Origin: a virus
IMG/VR virus record: IMGVR_UViG_3300027741_000200
Coordinates: 1-29,710 of that record
DNA length: 29,710 nt
Direction: 5' to 3' (one strand)
Position numbers and translations under genes: made by a program. Of the stretch, positions 5,588-10,694 are shown piece after piece. The notes beneath the pieces were generated by a model, which was not told the origin of the DNA, made no database searches, and was given only the letters and a program-made list of their open reading frames with translations. Position 1 is the first letter of the stretch. Each line of letters starts with the position of its first letter.

Positions 5588-5601
5588 ATTGTAAAAAAAA
5601 C

Positions 5602-5629
5602 TTGTCACAAGAAAAAAAAGTGTTAATCT
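5602..5629 (+). promoter_or_regulatory. Leaderless-type promoter for the gp88-like gene
   Basis: TTGTCA (5602-5607), 16-base spacer, TAATCT (5624-5629), 6 bases to ATG. Confidence 0.82.
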
Positions 5630-5635
5630 AATTCT

Positions 5636-6271
5636 ATGTTCAAAAACAAAAAACAAGCCGAAGAGATTGTTGGCACACTCTCAAAACCCTCGAAGATGCC
5701 TGGATATGCTTACTCAACGCCCGCAAAACGTTGTCTTATCGGGCAAAAAATGCGGAATGTTGTAGGAAGCATTTGTGCTTTTTGCTATGCTCTTAAAGGG
5801 CGTTATGTTTTCCCCAATGTTCAGAAAGCTATGGAAAAGCGTTTCGCTTCTCTTACTAACGATTTGTGGGTGGACGCTATGACTTATTTGATTGGTAAAG
5901 TTAAGAATCCACATTTCAGGTGGCACGATTCAGGAGACTTGCAAGGTGTTTGGCATATTGAAAAGATTGTGAAGATTGCAAAGAATCTTCCTCACATTTC
6001 TTTTTGGCTTCCAACTCGTGAATATGCTTTTGTCTCAACCTATATCGAACAAGGTGGAGAAGTGCCTAGTAATCTTACCATCCGTTTGTCTGCTCTTATG
6101 ATGGATGGCCCCGCACCCGTAGGAATTGCACAACGCCTTGGCTTGTGCGTTAGCGGTGCGAGCAAGCTAGGAAACTTTAACTGCCCATCTTCTAAACAAG
6201 GGAACAAGTGCGGTGATTGTCGCAAGTGTTGGGATAAGAATGAGTTTGCAATAGATTATAAAAAGCATTAA
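5636..6271 (+). CDS. gp88-like cysteine-rich phage protein
   Basis: 211 residues. It resembles the phage 'gene product 88' family: the SICAFCYALKGRYVFPNVQKA block (residues 46-66), FRWHDSGDLQ (94-103) and FWLPTRE (123-129) are the recalled conserved signatures. Cysteines come in two groups, C33/C47/C50 and C183/C192/C195/C198, a pattern able to bind a metal or an iron-sulphur cluster. The catalytic role of the family is not established. It forms a cassette between repeat copy 4 and the small gene at 6340, with a leaderless-type promoter deciding the ATG. Confidence 0.82.
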   Translation: MFKNKKQAEEIVGTLSKPSKMPGYAYSTPAKRCLIGQKMRNVVGSICAFCYALKGRYVFPNVQKAMEKRFASLTNDLWVDAMTYLIGKVKNPHFRWHDSGDLQGVWHIEKIVKIAKNLPHISFWLPTREYAFVSTYIEQGGEVPSNLTIRLSALMMDGPAPVGIAQRLGLCVSGASKLGNFNCPSSKQGNKCGDCRKCWDKNEFAIDYKKH

Positions 6272-6339
6272 GATGTCTAAATGGAAATATTTTTATGTCT
6301 TGTGATATTAGGATTAACTCTAACATTCAAAATGTCAAA

Positions 6340-6489
6340 ATGAATATAGAAAAACTATTAAACGAAAATTTAGAAAGTTTTTATCCGTGGGGTGATAATG
6401 AAAATCCTCCACTCGATACAAACAAAAGTTTTGTGCAAAAGCAGAGAGAGATTGACGAAGTTTTTGAAGGTTGGCGAGCCTCTATGTAA
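6340..6489 (+). CDS. Hypothetical small protein (49 aa)
   Basis: 49 residues (MNIEKLLNENLESFYPWGD...), acidic N-terminal half. An upstream in-frame ATG at 6295 would add 15 residues, but it overlaps a possible promoter (TTGTGA at 6300, 15-base spacer, TAACAT at 6321), so 6340 is preferred. The C-terminus (EIDEVFEGWRASM) looks helical. No family is recognised. It is followed by repeat copy 5 and a convergent operon. Confidence 0.55.
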   Translation: MNIEKLLNENLESFYPWGDNENPPLDTNKSFVQKQREIDEVFEGWRASM

Positions 6490-6500
6490 AAAATTGCTGG

Positions 6501-6575
6501 TGTAAGTCTTTGATTATCAAGGATTTACATCGGCGGCGTCCCTGCGGCCGTAAGTCGTTGACTATTAGCAACTTA
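6501..6575. repeat. Composite palindromic intergenic repeat, copy 5
   Basis: Left arm GTAAGTCTTTGATTATCAAG, core GGCGTCCCTGCGG, right arm GTAAGTCGTTGACTATTAGC. This copy lies between two convergent genes and touches the stop of the minus-strand operon at 6576, so it is not always linked to a promoter. Confidence 0.87.
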
Positions 6576-6713
6576 TTAAGACTCTCCCATATCACGCATA
6601 TGGTCAGAATCAAGTTCTGCTTGAGTTTCTAAAGCTCGCTCCATAGCTTGATCATCTAACATTTTTTTTGCCCAAATTTTTAGGGTTTTTTCGTCATCGA
6701 ATATATCAATCAT
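6576..6713 (-). CDS. Small acidic protein (45 aa), third gene of operon
   Basis: A 45-codon frame (MIDIFDDEKTLKIWAKKML...), predicted wholly helical and acidic. On the minus strand GGAG lies 8 bases before the ATG, a normal Shine-Dalgarno, and the start follows the upstream stop by 3 bases. It is unrecognised. It is the last member of a three-gene minus-strand operon whose products are all acidic. Confidence 0.65.
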   Translation of the reverse strand: MIDIFDDEKTLKIWAKKMLDDQAMERALETQAELDSDHMRDMGES

Positions 6714-6716
6714 ATA

Positions 6717-6980
6717 TTATTCTCCACAGAGGTTTTCGTCACCAGCCCAACCAAAGTCTTCCATCTGGTAACATCCACCATTGTAATCCTCATCAGTGCC
6801 GTGGCCAGCAGAAGCCATAGCAGAGTCGAAGTCGCCATCCATAGAATCGTTTGGCTCGTCTGATGTTTCGGATTTGATAGCGCGGTCATCCTCGCGCATC
6901 TGGTTAAGGATGTCGCGCACATCCAACGGAGACAGCATGTGCTGACTCATCCACTCCTTGAGAGAGGCTTTGTAGTCCAT
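6717..6980 (-). CDS. Strongly acidic protein (87 aa), second gene of operon
   Basis: 87 residues from the ATG at 6980, chosen because GGAGGT lies 8 bases upstream; a longer frame to 7025 would run into the preceding gene without a ribosome site. By eye, residues 25-87 are dominated by Asp and Glu with few Lys/Arg. The N-terminal 25 residues (LKEWMSQHMLSPLDVRDIL) are helical. The charge pattern is compatible with a DNA-mimic or protein-binding tail, which is inference. No family is recognised. Confidence 0.7.
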   Translation of the reverse strand: MDYKASLKEWMSQHMLSPLDVRDILNQMREDDRAIKSETSDEPNDSMDGDFDSAMASAGHGTDEDYNGGCYQMEDFGWAGDENLCGE

Positions 6981-6981
6981 A

Positions 6982-7146
6982 TTATTTGACCTCCACAATA
7001 GTTTCGACCGAATCGTAAACCCCACTCAACGCATCGAGCATCGAGTTAACCACATCATTGGAATTGATGTAGTCAAAGAACGCATTAGCGTCCACATAGG
7101 CTTCCTCGCAGGTTTCCGTCGCTAGGGATGTGATTTCGTTTGTCAT
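6982..7146 (-). CDS. Small acidic protein (54 aa), first gene of operon
   Basis: A 54-codon frame (MTNEITSLATETCEEAYVD...) with about eleven acidic and one basic residue. Its ATG lies 6 bases after a -10 hexamer, so this first gene is leaderless while the two genes behind it carry Shine-Dalgarno sequences. The next gene's start follows its stop directly. No domain is recognised. Confidence 0.7.
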   Translation of the reverse strand: MTNEITSLATETCEEAYVDANAFFDYINSNDVVNSMLDALSGVYDSVETIVEVK

Positions 7147-7152
7147 AAATTA

Positions 7153-7180
7153 AATGTATCACAGATTATTTTTAGCACAA
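7153..7180 (-). promoter_or_regulatory. Leaderless-type promoter of the acidic-protein operon
   Basis: On the minus strand: TTGTGC (7175-7180), 16-base spacer, TACATT (7153-7158), 6 bases to ATG at 7146. Confidence 0.78.
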
Positions 7181-7284
7181 GTTTTATTTTATAAAAAATC
7201 AAATAGAAGAATGCCTAATACTAAATACGAAATATTTTAATAGGAAATCATAACATTAAAATGATGTGTCCTGTTTAGCCTTAT

Positions 7285-7360
7285 GTAAGTCGTTGATAGT
7301 CAAGGGTTTGCGCGCGGGGCCTCCCTGCGCTCGTAACTCGTTGATAGTGAGTTATTTACA
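7285..7360. repeat. Composite palindromic intergenic repeat, copy 6
   Basis: Left arm GTAAGTCGTTGATAGTCAAG, core GGGGCCTCCCTGCG, right arm GTAACTCGTTGATAGTGAG. It lies about 100 bases upstream of the operon promoter at 7153-7180. Confidence 0.87.
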
Positions 7361-7492
7361 AGAGGTCTCTAAGATTCAAACAACTCGCAGAGATGTAGTA
7401 AAAAAATCTTTCACGCAAAAAGTTTTTCTTCTCACCATTTTTTACAGCAAGACGAAAAGTTTTTTTATTTATTTTGAAAAGTATTTTTTTCA
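7361..7492. other. Short intergenic stretch without recognised gene
   Basis: AT-rich with several T runs. It lies downstream of the minus-strand gene ending at 7493; the poly-A/T tracts could help terminate that transcript, but no clear hairpin-plus-U-run was found. Confidence 0.4.
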
Positions 7493-7894
7493 TTAGTCTC
7501 CTTTATAACTTCCAGCTTCGTTATAGCTTTGAAAGATTCGGTTTGAAACTTTCATCGCTTGTTCAACTTCTTGTAGAAGTGCGATGCTTCCTTTTACTTT
7601 TTTAACTTCCACAACATCGAGGAGACAAGTCATCCCAACGATGCCAGCACCATTGATTCCTCTGAATGAGAGGAAAAGAATGTTTTTGAGGAAAGGCAAA
7701 GTGTCGTAAGTATTCGCAGAATCTTCCACGAACAAAACTTCACTACCTTTCGAGGTTGTTATTTCGATGAAGTCACCAATTTGGATGTTGAGACTTTTGA
7801 AAAGTTCAGCCTTTTCTGCTGTGAGCCTAGCTTTTTCAGCTCTGTTGGCTTGTTGAGTTGCTATTTCTTTTTGTTTTCTTTTTTCGTATGTCAT
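7493..7894 (-). CDS. Hypothetical protein with coiled-coil start (133 aa)
   Basis: 133 residues. Residues 1-33 are a charged Lys/Glu/Ala-rich helix (MTYEKRKQKEIATQQANRAEKA). Residues 34-110 look like a small beta-barrel (QIGDFIEITTSKGSEVLFVED..., INGAGIVGMTCLLDVVEV), perhaps SH3-like. A final helix follows. No family is recognised. The ATG lies 6 bases after a consensus promoter. Confidence 0.72.
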   Translation of the reverse strand: MTYEKRKQKEIATQQANRAEKARLTAEKAELFKSLNIQIGDFIEITTSKGSEVLFVEDSANTYDTLPFLKNILFLSFRGINGAGIVGMTCLLDVVEVKKVKGSIALLQEVEQAMKVSNRIFQSYNEAGSYKGD

Positions 7895-7900
7895 ACCTTT

Positions 7901-7928
7901 AATCTATCACACTTTCTTATTTTGTCAA
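7901..7928 (-). promoter_or_regulatory. Leaderless-type promoter for the gene at 7894
   Basis: On the minus strand: TTGACA (7923-7928), 16-base spacer, TAGATT (7901-7906), 6 bases (AAAGGT) to ATG. The AGG abuts the ATG too closely to act as a Shine-Dalgarno. Confidence 0.85.
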
Positions 7929-7938
7929 ACTTTTTTTC

Positions 7939-7959
7939 TCTTTGATTATTAACGATTTA
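7939..7959. repeat. Half copy of the intergenic repeat
   Basis: TTGATTATTAACGATTTA matches one arm of the composite repeat; the GC core and second arm are missing. It overlaps the stop of the gene at 7957 and lies just upstream of the -35 box at 7923-7928. Confidence 0.65.
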
Positions 7960-8175
7960 GCGATACCAGACAAGAGAATCTGTATCGACATTATACAATC
8001 CGCTACGAAGATAAATGGTTGTCCATTTACCTTTGTCCTCACCTTCGAGGATTTCAGCAGTTGCAGTCATAGTTTTCCAACCGATTGTAGAAGGGAAAAC
8101 CTTTACGAGTAGTCTTTCGTGACCATATCGAAAAGTATTTTCATCTGTAGTTAGTTCTTTATTTATTGTTATCAT
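7957..8175 (-). CDS. Hypothetical small protein, paralogue of the 8728-9003 product
   Basis: 72 residues from the ATG at 8175. An upstream in-frame ATG (8229) lies inside the promoter and is rejected. The region LLVKVFPSTIG...TATAEILEGEDKGKWTTIYL matches LVKVSYKTSAN-TAVVTFLEGKDKDKVGTINL in the product of 8728-9003, so the two are related, perhaps a small KOW/SH3-like beta-barrel. Unlike its neighbours it has a 38-45 base purine-rich leader, almost identical to that of 9003. Confidence 0.7.
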   Translation of the reverse strand: MITINKELTTDENTFRYGHERLLVKVFPSTIGWKTMTATAEILEGEDKGKWTTIYLRSGLYNVDTDSLVWYR

Positions 8176-8213
8176 TTTATTTTTTCTTTCTTTGTTATTT
8201 CTTATCTTGTTAT
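8176..8213 (-). promoter_or_regulatory. Conserved purine-rich 5' leader
   Basis: The minus-strand leader includes ATAACAAAGAAAGAAAAA just before TAAAATG. Nearly the same sequence precedes the gene starting at 9003. These are the two transcription units of this region with a clear leader of about 40 bases. Confidence 0.65.
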
Positions 8214-8219
8214 AAGTAT

Positions 8220-8247
8220 AGTTTAGCATATTTCAGAGAAAACGCAA
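8220..8247 (-). promoter_or_regulatory. Promoter with leader, gene at 8175
   Basis: On the minus strand: TTGCGT (8242-8247), 16-base spacer, TAAACT (8220-8225). Predicted start near 8213. Confidence 0.65.
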
Positions 8248-8261
8248 CAAAAATCTTCATT

Positions 8262-8339
8262 TAAATTTCATTGATCATTAACGACTTGCAACGCAAGGGT
8301 CCCTGCCGTCGTAAGTCATTGGTATCCAACAACTTACAT
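8262..8339. repeat. Composite palindromic intergenic repeat, copy 7
   Basis: Left arm TTTCATTGATCATTAACGAC, core AAGGGTCCCTGCCG, right arm GTAAGTCATTGGTATCCAAC. It lies between the end of the three-gene unit at 8352 and the promoter at 8220-8247. Confidence 0.87.
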
Positions 8340-8351
8340 CAACTAATTTTG

Positions 8352-8549
8352 TCAAACTCCAAACTTGTTACGATATTGATTATATAGGTTTTGATATTCT
8401 TCGCCCCATTCTGATTCACCAGCTTGGGCGATAGCTTCTTCAATTTCTTTAAGTTGTTTTTGACCCCTACGATAGTAGTATGAGTCTTCACTCATTTGGT
8501 AAGTCCAATCGTGATTCTTTAAGAGTTCTTCGAATTGTTGAATGTTCAT
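8352..8549 (-). CDS. Hypothetical small protein (65 aa)
   Basis: 65 residues, predicted helical and acidic, with aromatic clusters (NHDWTYQMSEDSYYYRR; NLYNQYRNKFGV). No family is recognised. It is the last gene of a three-gene minus-strand unit starting at 9003; GGA about 10 bases upstream is a weak ribosome site, and the start follows the previous stop by 4 bases. Confidence 0.7.
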   Translation of the reverse strand: MNIQQFEELLKNHDWTYQMSEDSYYYRRGQKQLKEIEEAIAQAGESEWGEEYQNLYNQYRNKFGV

Positions 8550-8553
8550 TTAT

Positions 8554-8727
8554 TTATTTTCCATTAAGTTTTGCCTTTAGTAAGGCGTGAGCTTTAGCCT
8601 TTTCAGGATTATTCTTTTTCCATTCAGACCATCGCTTTTTACGATTAGCCCAAAGAGCTTGATTTTTTTCTTTGCGTTGAATTTCCCATTCTTGGGAAGT
8701 TAATTGTTTTTTATTATCGTTATTCAT
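8554..8727 (-). CDS. Small basic Trp-rich protein (57 aa)
   Basis: A 57-codon frame: acidic start, then a strongly basic helical middle with regularly spaced Trp (WEIQRKEKNQALWANRKKRW, SEWKKNN). The composition suggests nucleic-acid binding, which is inference. Its ATG directly follows the stop TAA of the preceding gene (TAAATG), and GGAAAA upstream gives a Shine-Dalgarno. Confidence 0.7.
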   Translation of the reverse strand: MNNDNKKQLTSQEWEIQRKEKNQALWANRKKRWSEWKKNNPEKAKAHALLKAKLNGK

Positions 8728-9003
8728 TTATTTATTTTCCTTTATTAGTTTAGCGTTATTAAGGTTGATAGTTCCAACCTTATCTTTATCTTTACCTTCT
8801 AGGAAGGTTACAACCGCAGTATTTGCAGAAGTTTTATAAGAAACTTTTACTAGAGTTCCTTCGTAAAGGTATATTTTACCAAAGTAAGTTGGTGTATTGT
8901 TAGAGTTAGTTATGATTACTTCTTCAGAAGCATTCATATTTTTTCGCATATTTTCACGCATTTGTTTTCGTTGAAAATTCCAGTTTATCATTCTATGAGT
9001 CAT
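8728..9003 (-). CDS. Hypothetical protein, paralogue of the 7957-8175 product
   Basis: 91 residues. Residues 1-25 are basic (MTHRMINWNFQRKQMRENMRK); residues 35-88 form the beta-rich domain shared with 7957-8175 (LVKV...TFLEGKDKDKVGTINL). The start at 9003 is supported by a purine-rich leader nearly identical to that of the paralogue, ending TAAAATG. It is the first gene of a three-gene unit; the promoter overlaps the stop of the gene upstream. Confidence 0.72.
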   Translation of the reverse strand: MTHRMINWNFQRKQMRENMRKNMNASEEVIITNSNNTPTYFGKIYLYEGTLVKVSYKTSANTAVVTFLEGKDKDKVGTINLNNAKLIKENK

Positions 9004-9053
9004 TTTATTTTTTTTCTTTCTTTGTTATTTGTTATCTTTTATCTTATGTATAT

Positions 9054-9081
9054 AGTTTACCACAATTCCTGCAAAAGTCAA
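9054..9081 (-). promoter_or_regulatory. Promoter with leader, gene at 9003
   Basis: On the minus strand: TTGACT (9076-9081), 16-base spacer, TAAACT (9054-9059). It is followed by a ~45-base leader sharing ATAACAAAGAAAGAAAAA with the leader at 8176-8213. Confidence 0.72.
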
Positions 9082-9266
9082 ATTATTTCTTCAATTTGTT
9101 TTTCGTTGACCATCATCGAGTTATGATGAGCGACTTCAACTTTATGTTCGTATTTTGCGAAACTTTCATCGAGTCTTTTTTGGGATTCTTCAACGGCTTT
9201 TTTGAGGTCAGCCGAAGCCTTGTCTAAATTTCCGAGGAGGATTTCTAATTTTGTTTTTCTTTTCAT
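9078..9266 (-). CDS. Small coiled-coil protein, paralogue of the 10470-10619 product
   Basis: 62 residues, helical, with heptad-like spacing through most of its length (LDKASADLKKAVEESQKRLDES). The segment KLEILLGNLDKASADLKKAVEES aligns with KYEQLIANLNKASQDLKDASTKA of the gene at 10470. The conserved NLxKASxDLK core shows common descent. No function is recognised. The ATG is 6 bases after a -10 hexamer. Confidence 0.72.
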   Translation of the reverse strand: MKRKTKLEILLGNLDKASADLKKAVEESQKRLDESFAKYEHKVEVAHHNSMMVNEKQIEEII

Positions 9267-9272
9267 ACTCTT

Positions 9273-9300
9273 AATTTATCACATTTTAGAAATTTTGCAA
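9273..9300 (-). promoter_or_regulatory. Leaderless-type promoter for the gene at 9266
   Basis: On the minus strand: TTGCAA (9295-9300), 16-base spacer, TAAATT (9273-9278), 6 bases to ATG. Confidence 0.8.
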
Positions 9301-9312
9301 GATATTTTTTCA

Positions 9313-9389
9313 TTTAAATCTCGTTCACCATCAACGAGTTACAGCTGCAGGGAGGTCGCTTTTGTAAGTCGTTAATGGTTAGGGGTTTA
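9313..9389. repeat. Composite palindromic intergenic repeat, copy 8
   Basis: Left arm TCTCGTTCACCATCAACGAG (6-bp perfect stem), core GCAGGGAGGTCGC (opposite orientation type), right arm GTAAGTCGTTAATGGTTAG. It ends 13 bases from the -35 box at 9295-9300. Confidence 0.85.
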
Positions 9390-9397
9390 GATTTTTA

Positions 9398-9467
9398 GCG
9401 TTCCATCAGGTTTTGTTGCAAGATCAGGCCTGATCTTTTGCGTTCATTCAGGTTTTGTCAGAAGATC
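9398..9467. repeat. Two tandem 28-base units with an 18-base perfect palindrome
   Basis: GCGTTCNNTCAGGTTTTGT..AAGATC occurs at 9398-9425 and 9440-9467 (23 of 28 identical, 42-base period). Between them AAGATCAGGCCTGATCTT (9420-9437) is a perfect palindrome followed by TT. No gene overlaps. It could be a bidirectional terminator or a protein-binding site. Confidence 0.75.
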
Positions 9468-9480
9468 GAGAATCTTTGCA

Positions 9481-9553
9481 AGTATCTGATTATAAAGGAC
9501 TTACATAAGGTGCGTCCCTGCGCTCGCAAGTCGTTGGTATTCAGCTACTTACA
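9481..9553. repeat. Composite palindromic intergenic repeat, copy 9
   Basis: Left arm AGTATCTGATTATAAAGGAC, core GTGCGTCCCTGCG, right arm GCAAGTCGTTGGTATTCAGC. Its end overlaps the stop codon of the cell-wall hydrolase gene. Confidence 0.85.
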
Positions 9554-9926
9554 ACTTATAAAACTTGTGGTTGCGTATTGTAGCCACTAGCCTTGCATCT
9601 CTAGCCCATCTAGGAGCGACGCTGATGGCGTGGTAATGGTTTGCACCCCTCACGATGTCTGGCATCTGTTTATGGACGACTAGATCAGCAAGGTATAGAG
9701 CGTTCTTACCTTGTGCTGTTGCCAGTAGCTTCTTCTTGGTAGCTTCACTTACTCCACCATTCCAGAAGCTGAATTGTTTAGGTGACAGGCACACTTGGCT
9801 AGGCGTTTGCTTACGCTCTATGGTGCGTGTTTGTATAACACTAGCAACGCCAGCCATACCCTCAAAGGTTTCACCCCTAGCTTCGCCAAGGATTGTTAAT
9901 GCTACGATGAATAGTTCTGCTGTCAT
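9549..9926 (-). CDS. SleB/CwlJ-like cell-wall hydrolase (Hydrolase_2)
   Basis: 125 residues from the ATG at 9926. A longer frame to 10145 is rejected because it would overlap the upstream gene by over 200 bases. Motifs of the Hydrolase_2 family are clear: ILGEARGE (residues 12-19, with the predicted catalytic Glu), MAGVASVIQTR, SPKQFSFW and, near the end, PDIVRGANHYHA. These enzymes cut peptidoglycan glycan strands. There is no signal peptide, so export would need a holin, or it acts from the virion. The start follows the stop of the upstream gene by 4 bases, suggesting co-translation. It lies far from the holin-like gene at 27994. Confidence 0.85.
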   Translation of the reverse strand: MTAELFIVALTILGEARGETFEGMAGVASVIQTRTIERKQTPSQVCLSPKQFSFWNGGVSEATKKKLLATAQGKNALYLADLVVHKQMPDIVRGANHYHAISVAPRWARDARLVATIRNHKFYKL

Positions 9927-9930
9927 AGGA

Positions 9931-10350
9931 TTAGTCCCTTCCGTTGCTGACTGCACCGCAGTAGTCAGAGGGTTTCTCTGCACTGATAGTTCCAAGGCTG
10001 TATCCCTCGGAGCTACTTGCACCCCATAGGAAACAAGTCTGACCCATAGCATCCACGATGCTCTGTGCTTTGGCCTTGGCAAGGTCAAGCAGTCCACCCT
10101 TGCGTCCCTTAGCGTTAATCTTATTGACCAAGCTATGCAACGCAACTTTAGTAAGAGCTTTCATCACATCATCTGGATGAGCGTAGAAGTAAAACGCTTT
10201 GCCGTTGCCCATATCGTGCAACTTGCCGTTAGTTCCTTCCCAATTATATATTGAATTGAAGAAGTGATTGATCTGTTTGATACTTCCTTCGAGAAGGTAA
10301 GCATTGTTTTCGCCGAAGGTTTGGTAACTGATTTTGAGGTTTTGTTTCAT
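9931..10350 (-). CDS. Hypothetical protein, paralogue of the 2679-3065 product
   Basis: 139 residues from the ATG at 10350 (MKQNLKISYQTFGENN...). An upstream ATG at 10386 lies in the promoter. Shared blocks with the plus-strand gene at 2679: MKQNL at the start, NWEGTNGKLHDM, KGGLLDLAKAKAQSIVD and YSLGTISAEK. It is slightly more G/C-rich than the other copy, suggesting separate acquisition rather than recent duplication. The function is unknown. It forms a two-gene unit with the hydrolase. Confidence 0.78.
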   Translation of the reverse strand: MKQNLKISYQTFGENNAYLLEGSIKQINHFFNSIYNWEGTNGKLHDMGNGKAFYFYAHPDDVMKALTKVALHSLVNKINAKGRKGGLLDLAKAKAQSIVDAMGQTCFLWGASSSEGYSLGTISAEKPSDYCGAVSNGRD

Positions 10351-10356
10351 AGGTTG

Positions 10357-10386
10357 TATATTGCCTTTCTGTTTATGTTTCGTCAA
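10357..10386 (-). promoter_or_regulatory. Promoter for the 10350-9549 unit
   Basis: On the minus strand: TTGACG (10381-10386), 18-base spacer, AATATA (10357-10362), 6 bases to ATG. The spacer is an exception to the 16-base rule. Confidence 0.55.
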
Positions 10387-10389
10387 GGG

Positions 10390-10473
10390 TTATTTTTTAG
10401 CTGTTACCATAGCGTAGATTCCGATAAGAATGGTTACGATGGTAAGGGTGAGGATGATTTCTATTTGATTCAT
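10390..10473 (-). CDS. Tiny membrane protein (27 aa)
   Basis: A 27-codon frame, MNQIEIILTLTIVTILIGIY then AMVTAKK: one membrane-spanning segment of about 19 residues with a basic end. Its start overlaps the stop of the preceding gene (ATGA), a typical coupled arrangement, which supports it being real despite its size. Confidence 0.6.
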   Translation of the reverse strand: MNQIEIILTLTIVTILIGIYAMVTAKK

Positions 10474-10619
10474 TTGGTCATCGCTTCCTGATGGATAGCT
10501 TCCACCTTGTTGGCGTGAGCGTCAAGAGTAGCGATAGCCTTGGTAGAGGCATCCTTAAGGTCTTGGCTAGCCTTGTTGAGGTTTGCGATCAGTTGTTCAT
10601 ATTTGCTTAATTTCTTCAT
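10470..10619 (-). CDS. Small coiled-coil protein, paralogue of the 9078-9266 product
   Basis: A 49-codon frame (MKKLSKYEQLIANLNKASQDLK...), all helical. NLNKASQDLK aligns with NLDKASADLK in the gene at 9078. The ATG is 6 bases after a -10 hexamer; the stop overlaps the start of the 27-aa membrane protein. The function is unknown; a small coiled-coil plus membrane-peptide pair suggests they act together (inference). Confidence 0.7.
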   Translation of the reverse strand: MKKLSKYEQLIANLNKASQDLKDASTKAIATLDAHANKVEAIHQEAMTK

Positions 10620-10625
10620 ATAGGT

Positions 10626-10653
10626 AATCTATCACAGAATAGGATTATCACAA
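10626..10653 (-). promoter_or_regulatory. Leaderless-type promoter for the gene at 10619
   Basis: On the minus strand: TTGTGA (10648-10653), 16-base spacer, TAGATT (10626-10631), 6 bases to ATG. Confidence 0.82.
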
Positions 10654-10668
10654 GATATTTCTTCAGTT

Positions 10669-10694
10669 AAATTTCATTGATAGTCAACGACTTA
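10669..10694. repeat. Half copy of the intergenic repeat
   Basis: TTTCATTGATAGTCAACGAC is one arm of the composite repeat, 15 bases upstream of the promoter at 10626-10653. No copy is seen to the right of this point. Confidence 0.7.

Noticed and set aside
7266-7496. Plus-strand frame covering repeat copy 6
   Set aside because: Its first third is the palindromic repeat and the rest is T-run sequence giving a Lys/Phe-rich product; there is no promoter or ribosome site.
9655-10029. Plus-strand frame opposite the hydrolase
   Set aside because: It is a shadow of two well-supported minus-strand genes, with no promoter or ribosome site.
9927-10145. Longer start of the cell-wall hydrolase
   Set aside because: The extra 73 residues lie antiparallel in meaning to nothing known and overlap the better-supported upstream gene in another frame; the Hydrolase_2 homology begins at the internal ATG at 9926.
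661-10694. Composite repeats as integron attC sites
   Set aside because: They lack the paired RYYYAAC / GTTRRRY boxes of attC, occur between genes of both orientations, and no integron integrase is present.
661-10694. Composite repeats as a CRISPR array
   Set aside because: The spacing between copies is irregular and filled with genes; there are no uniform short spacers and no cas genes.
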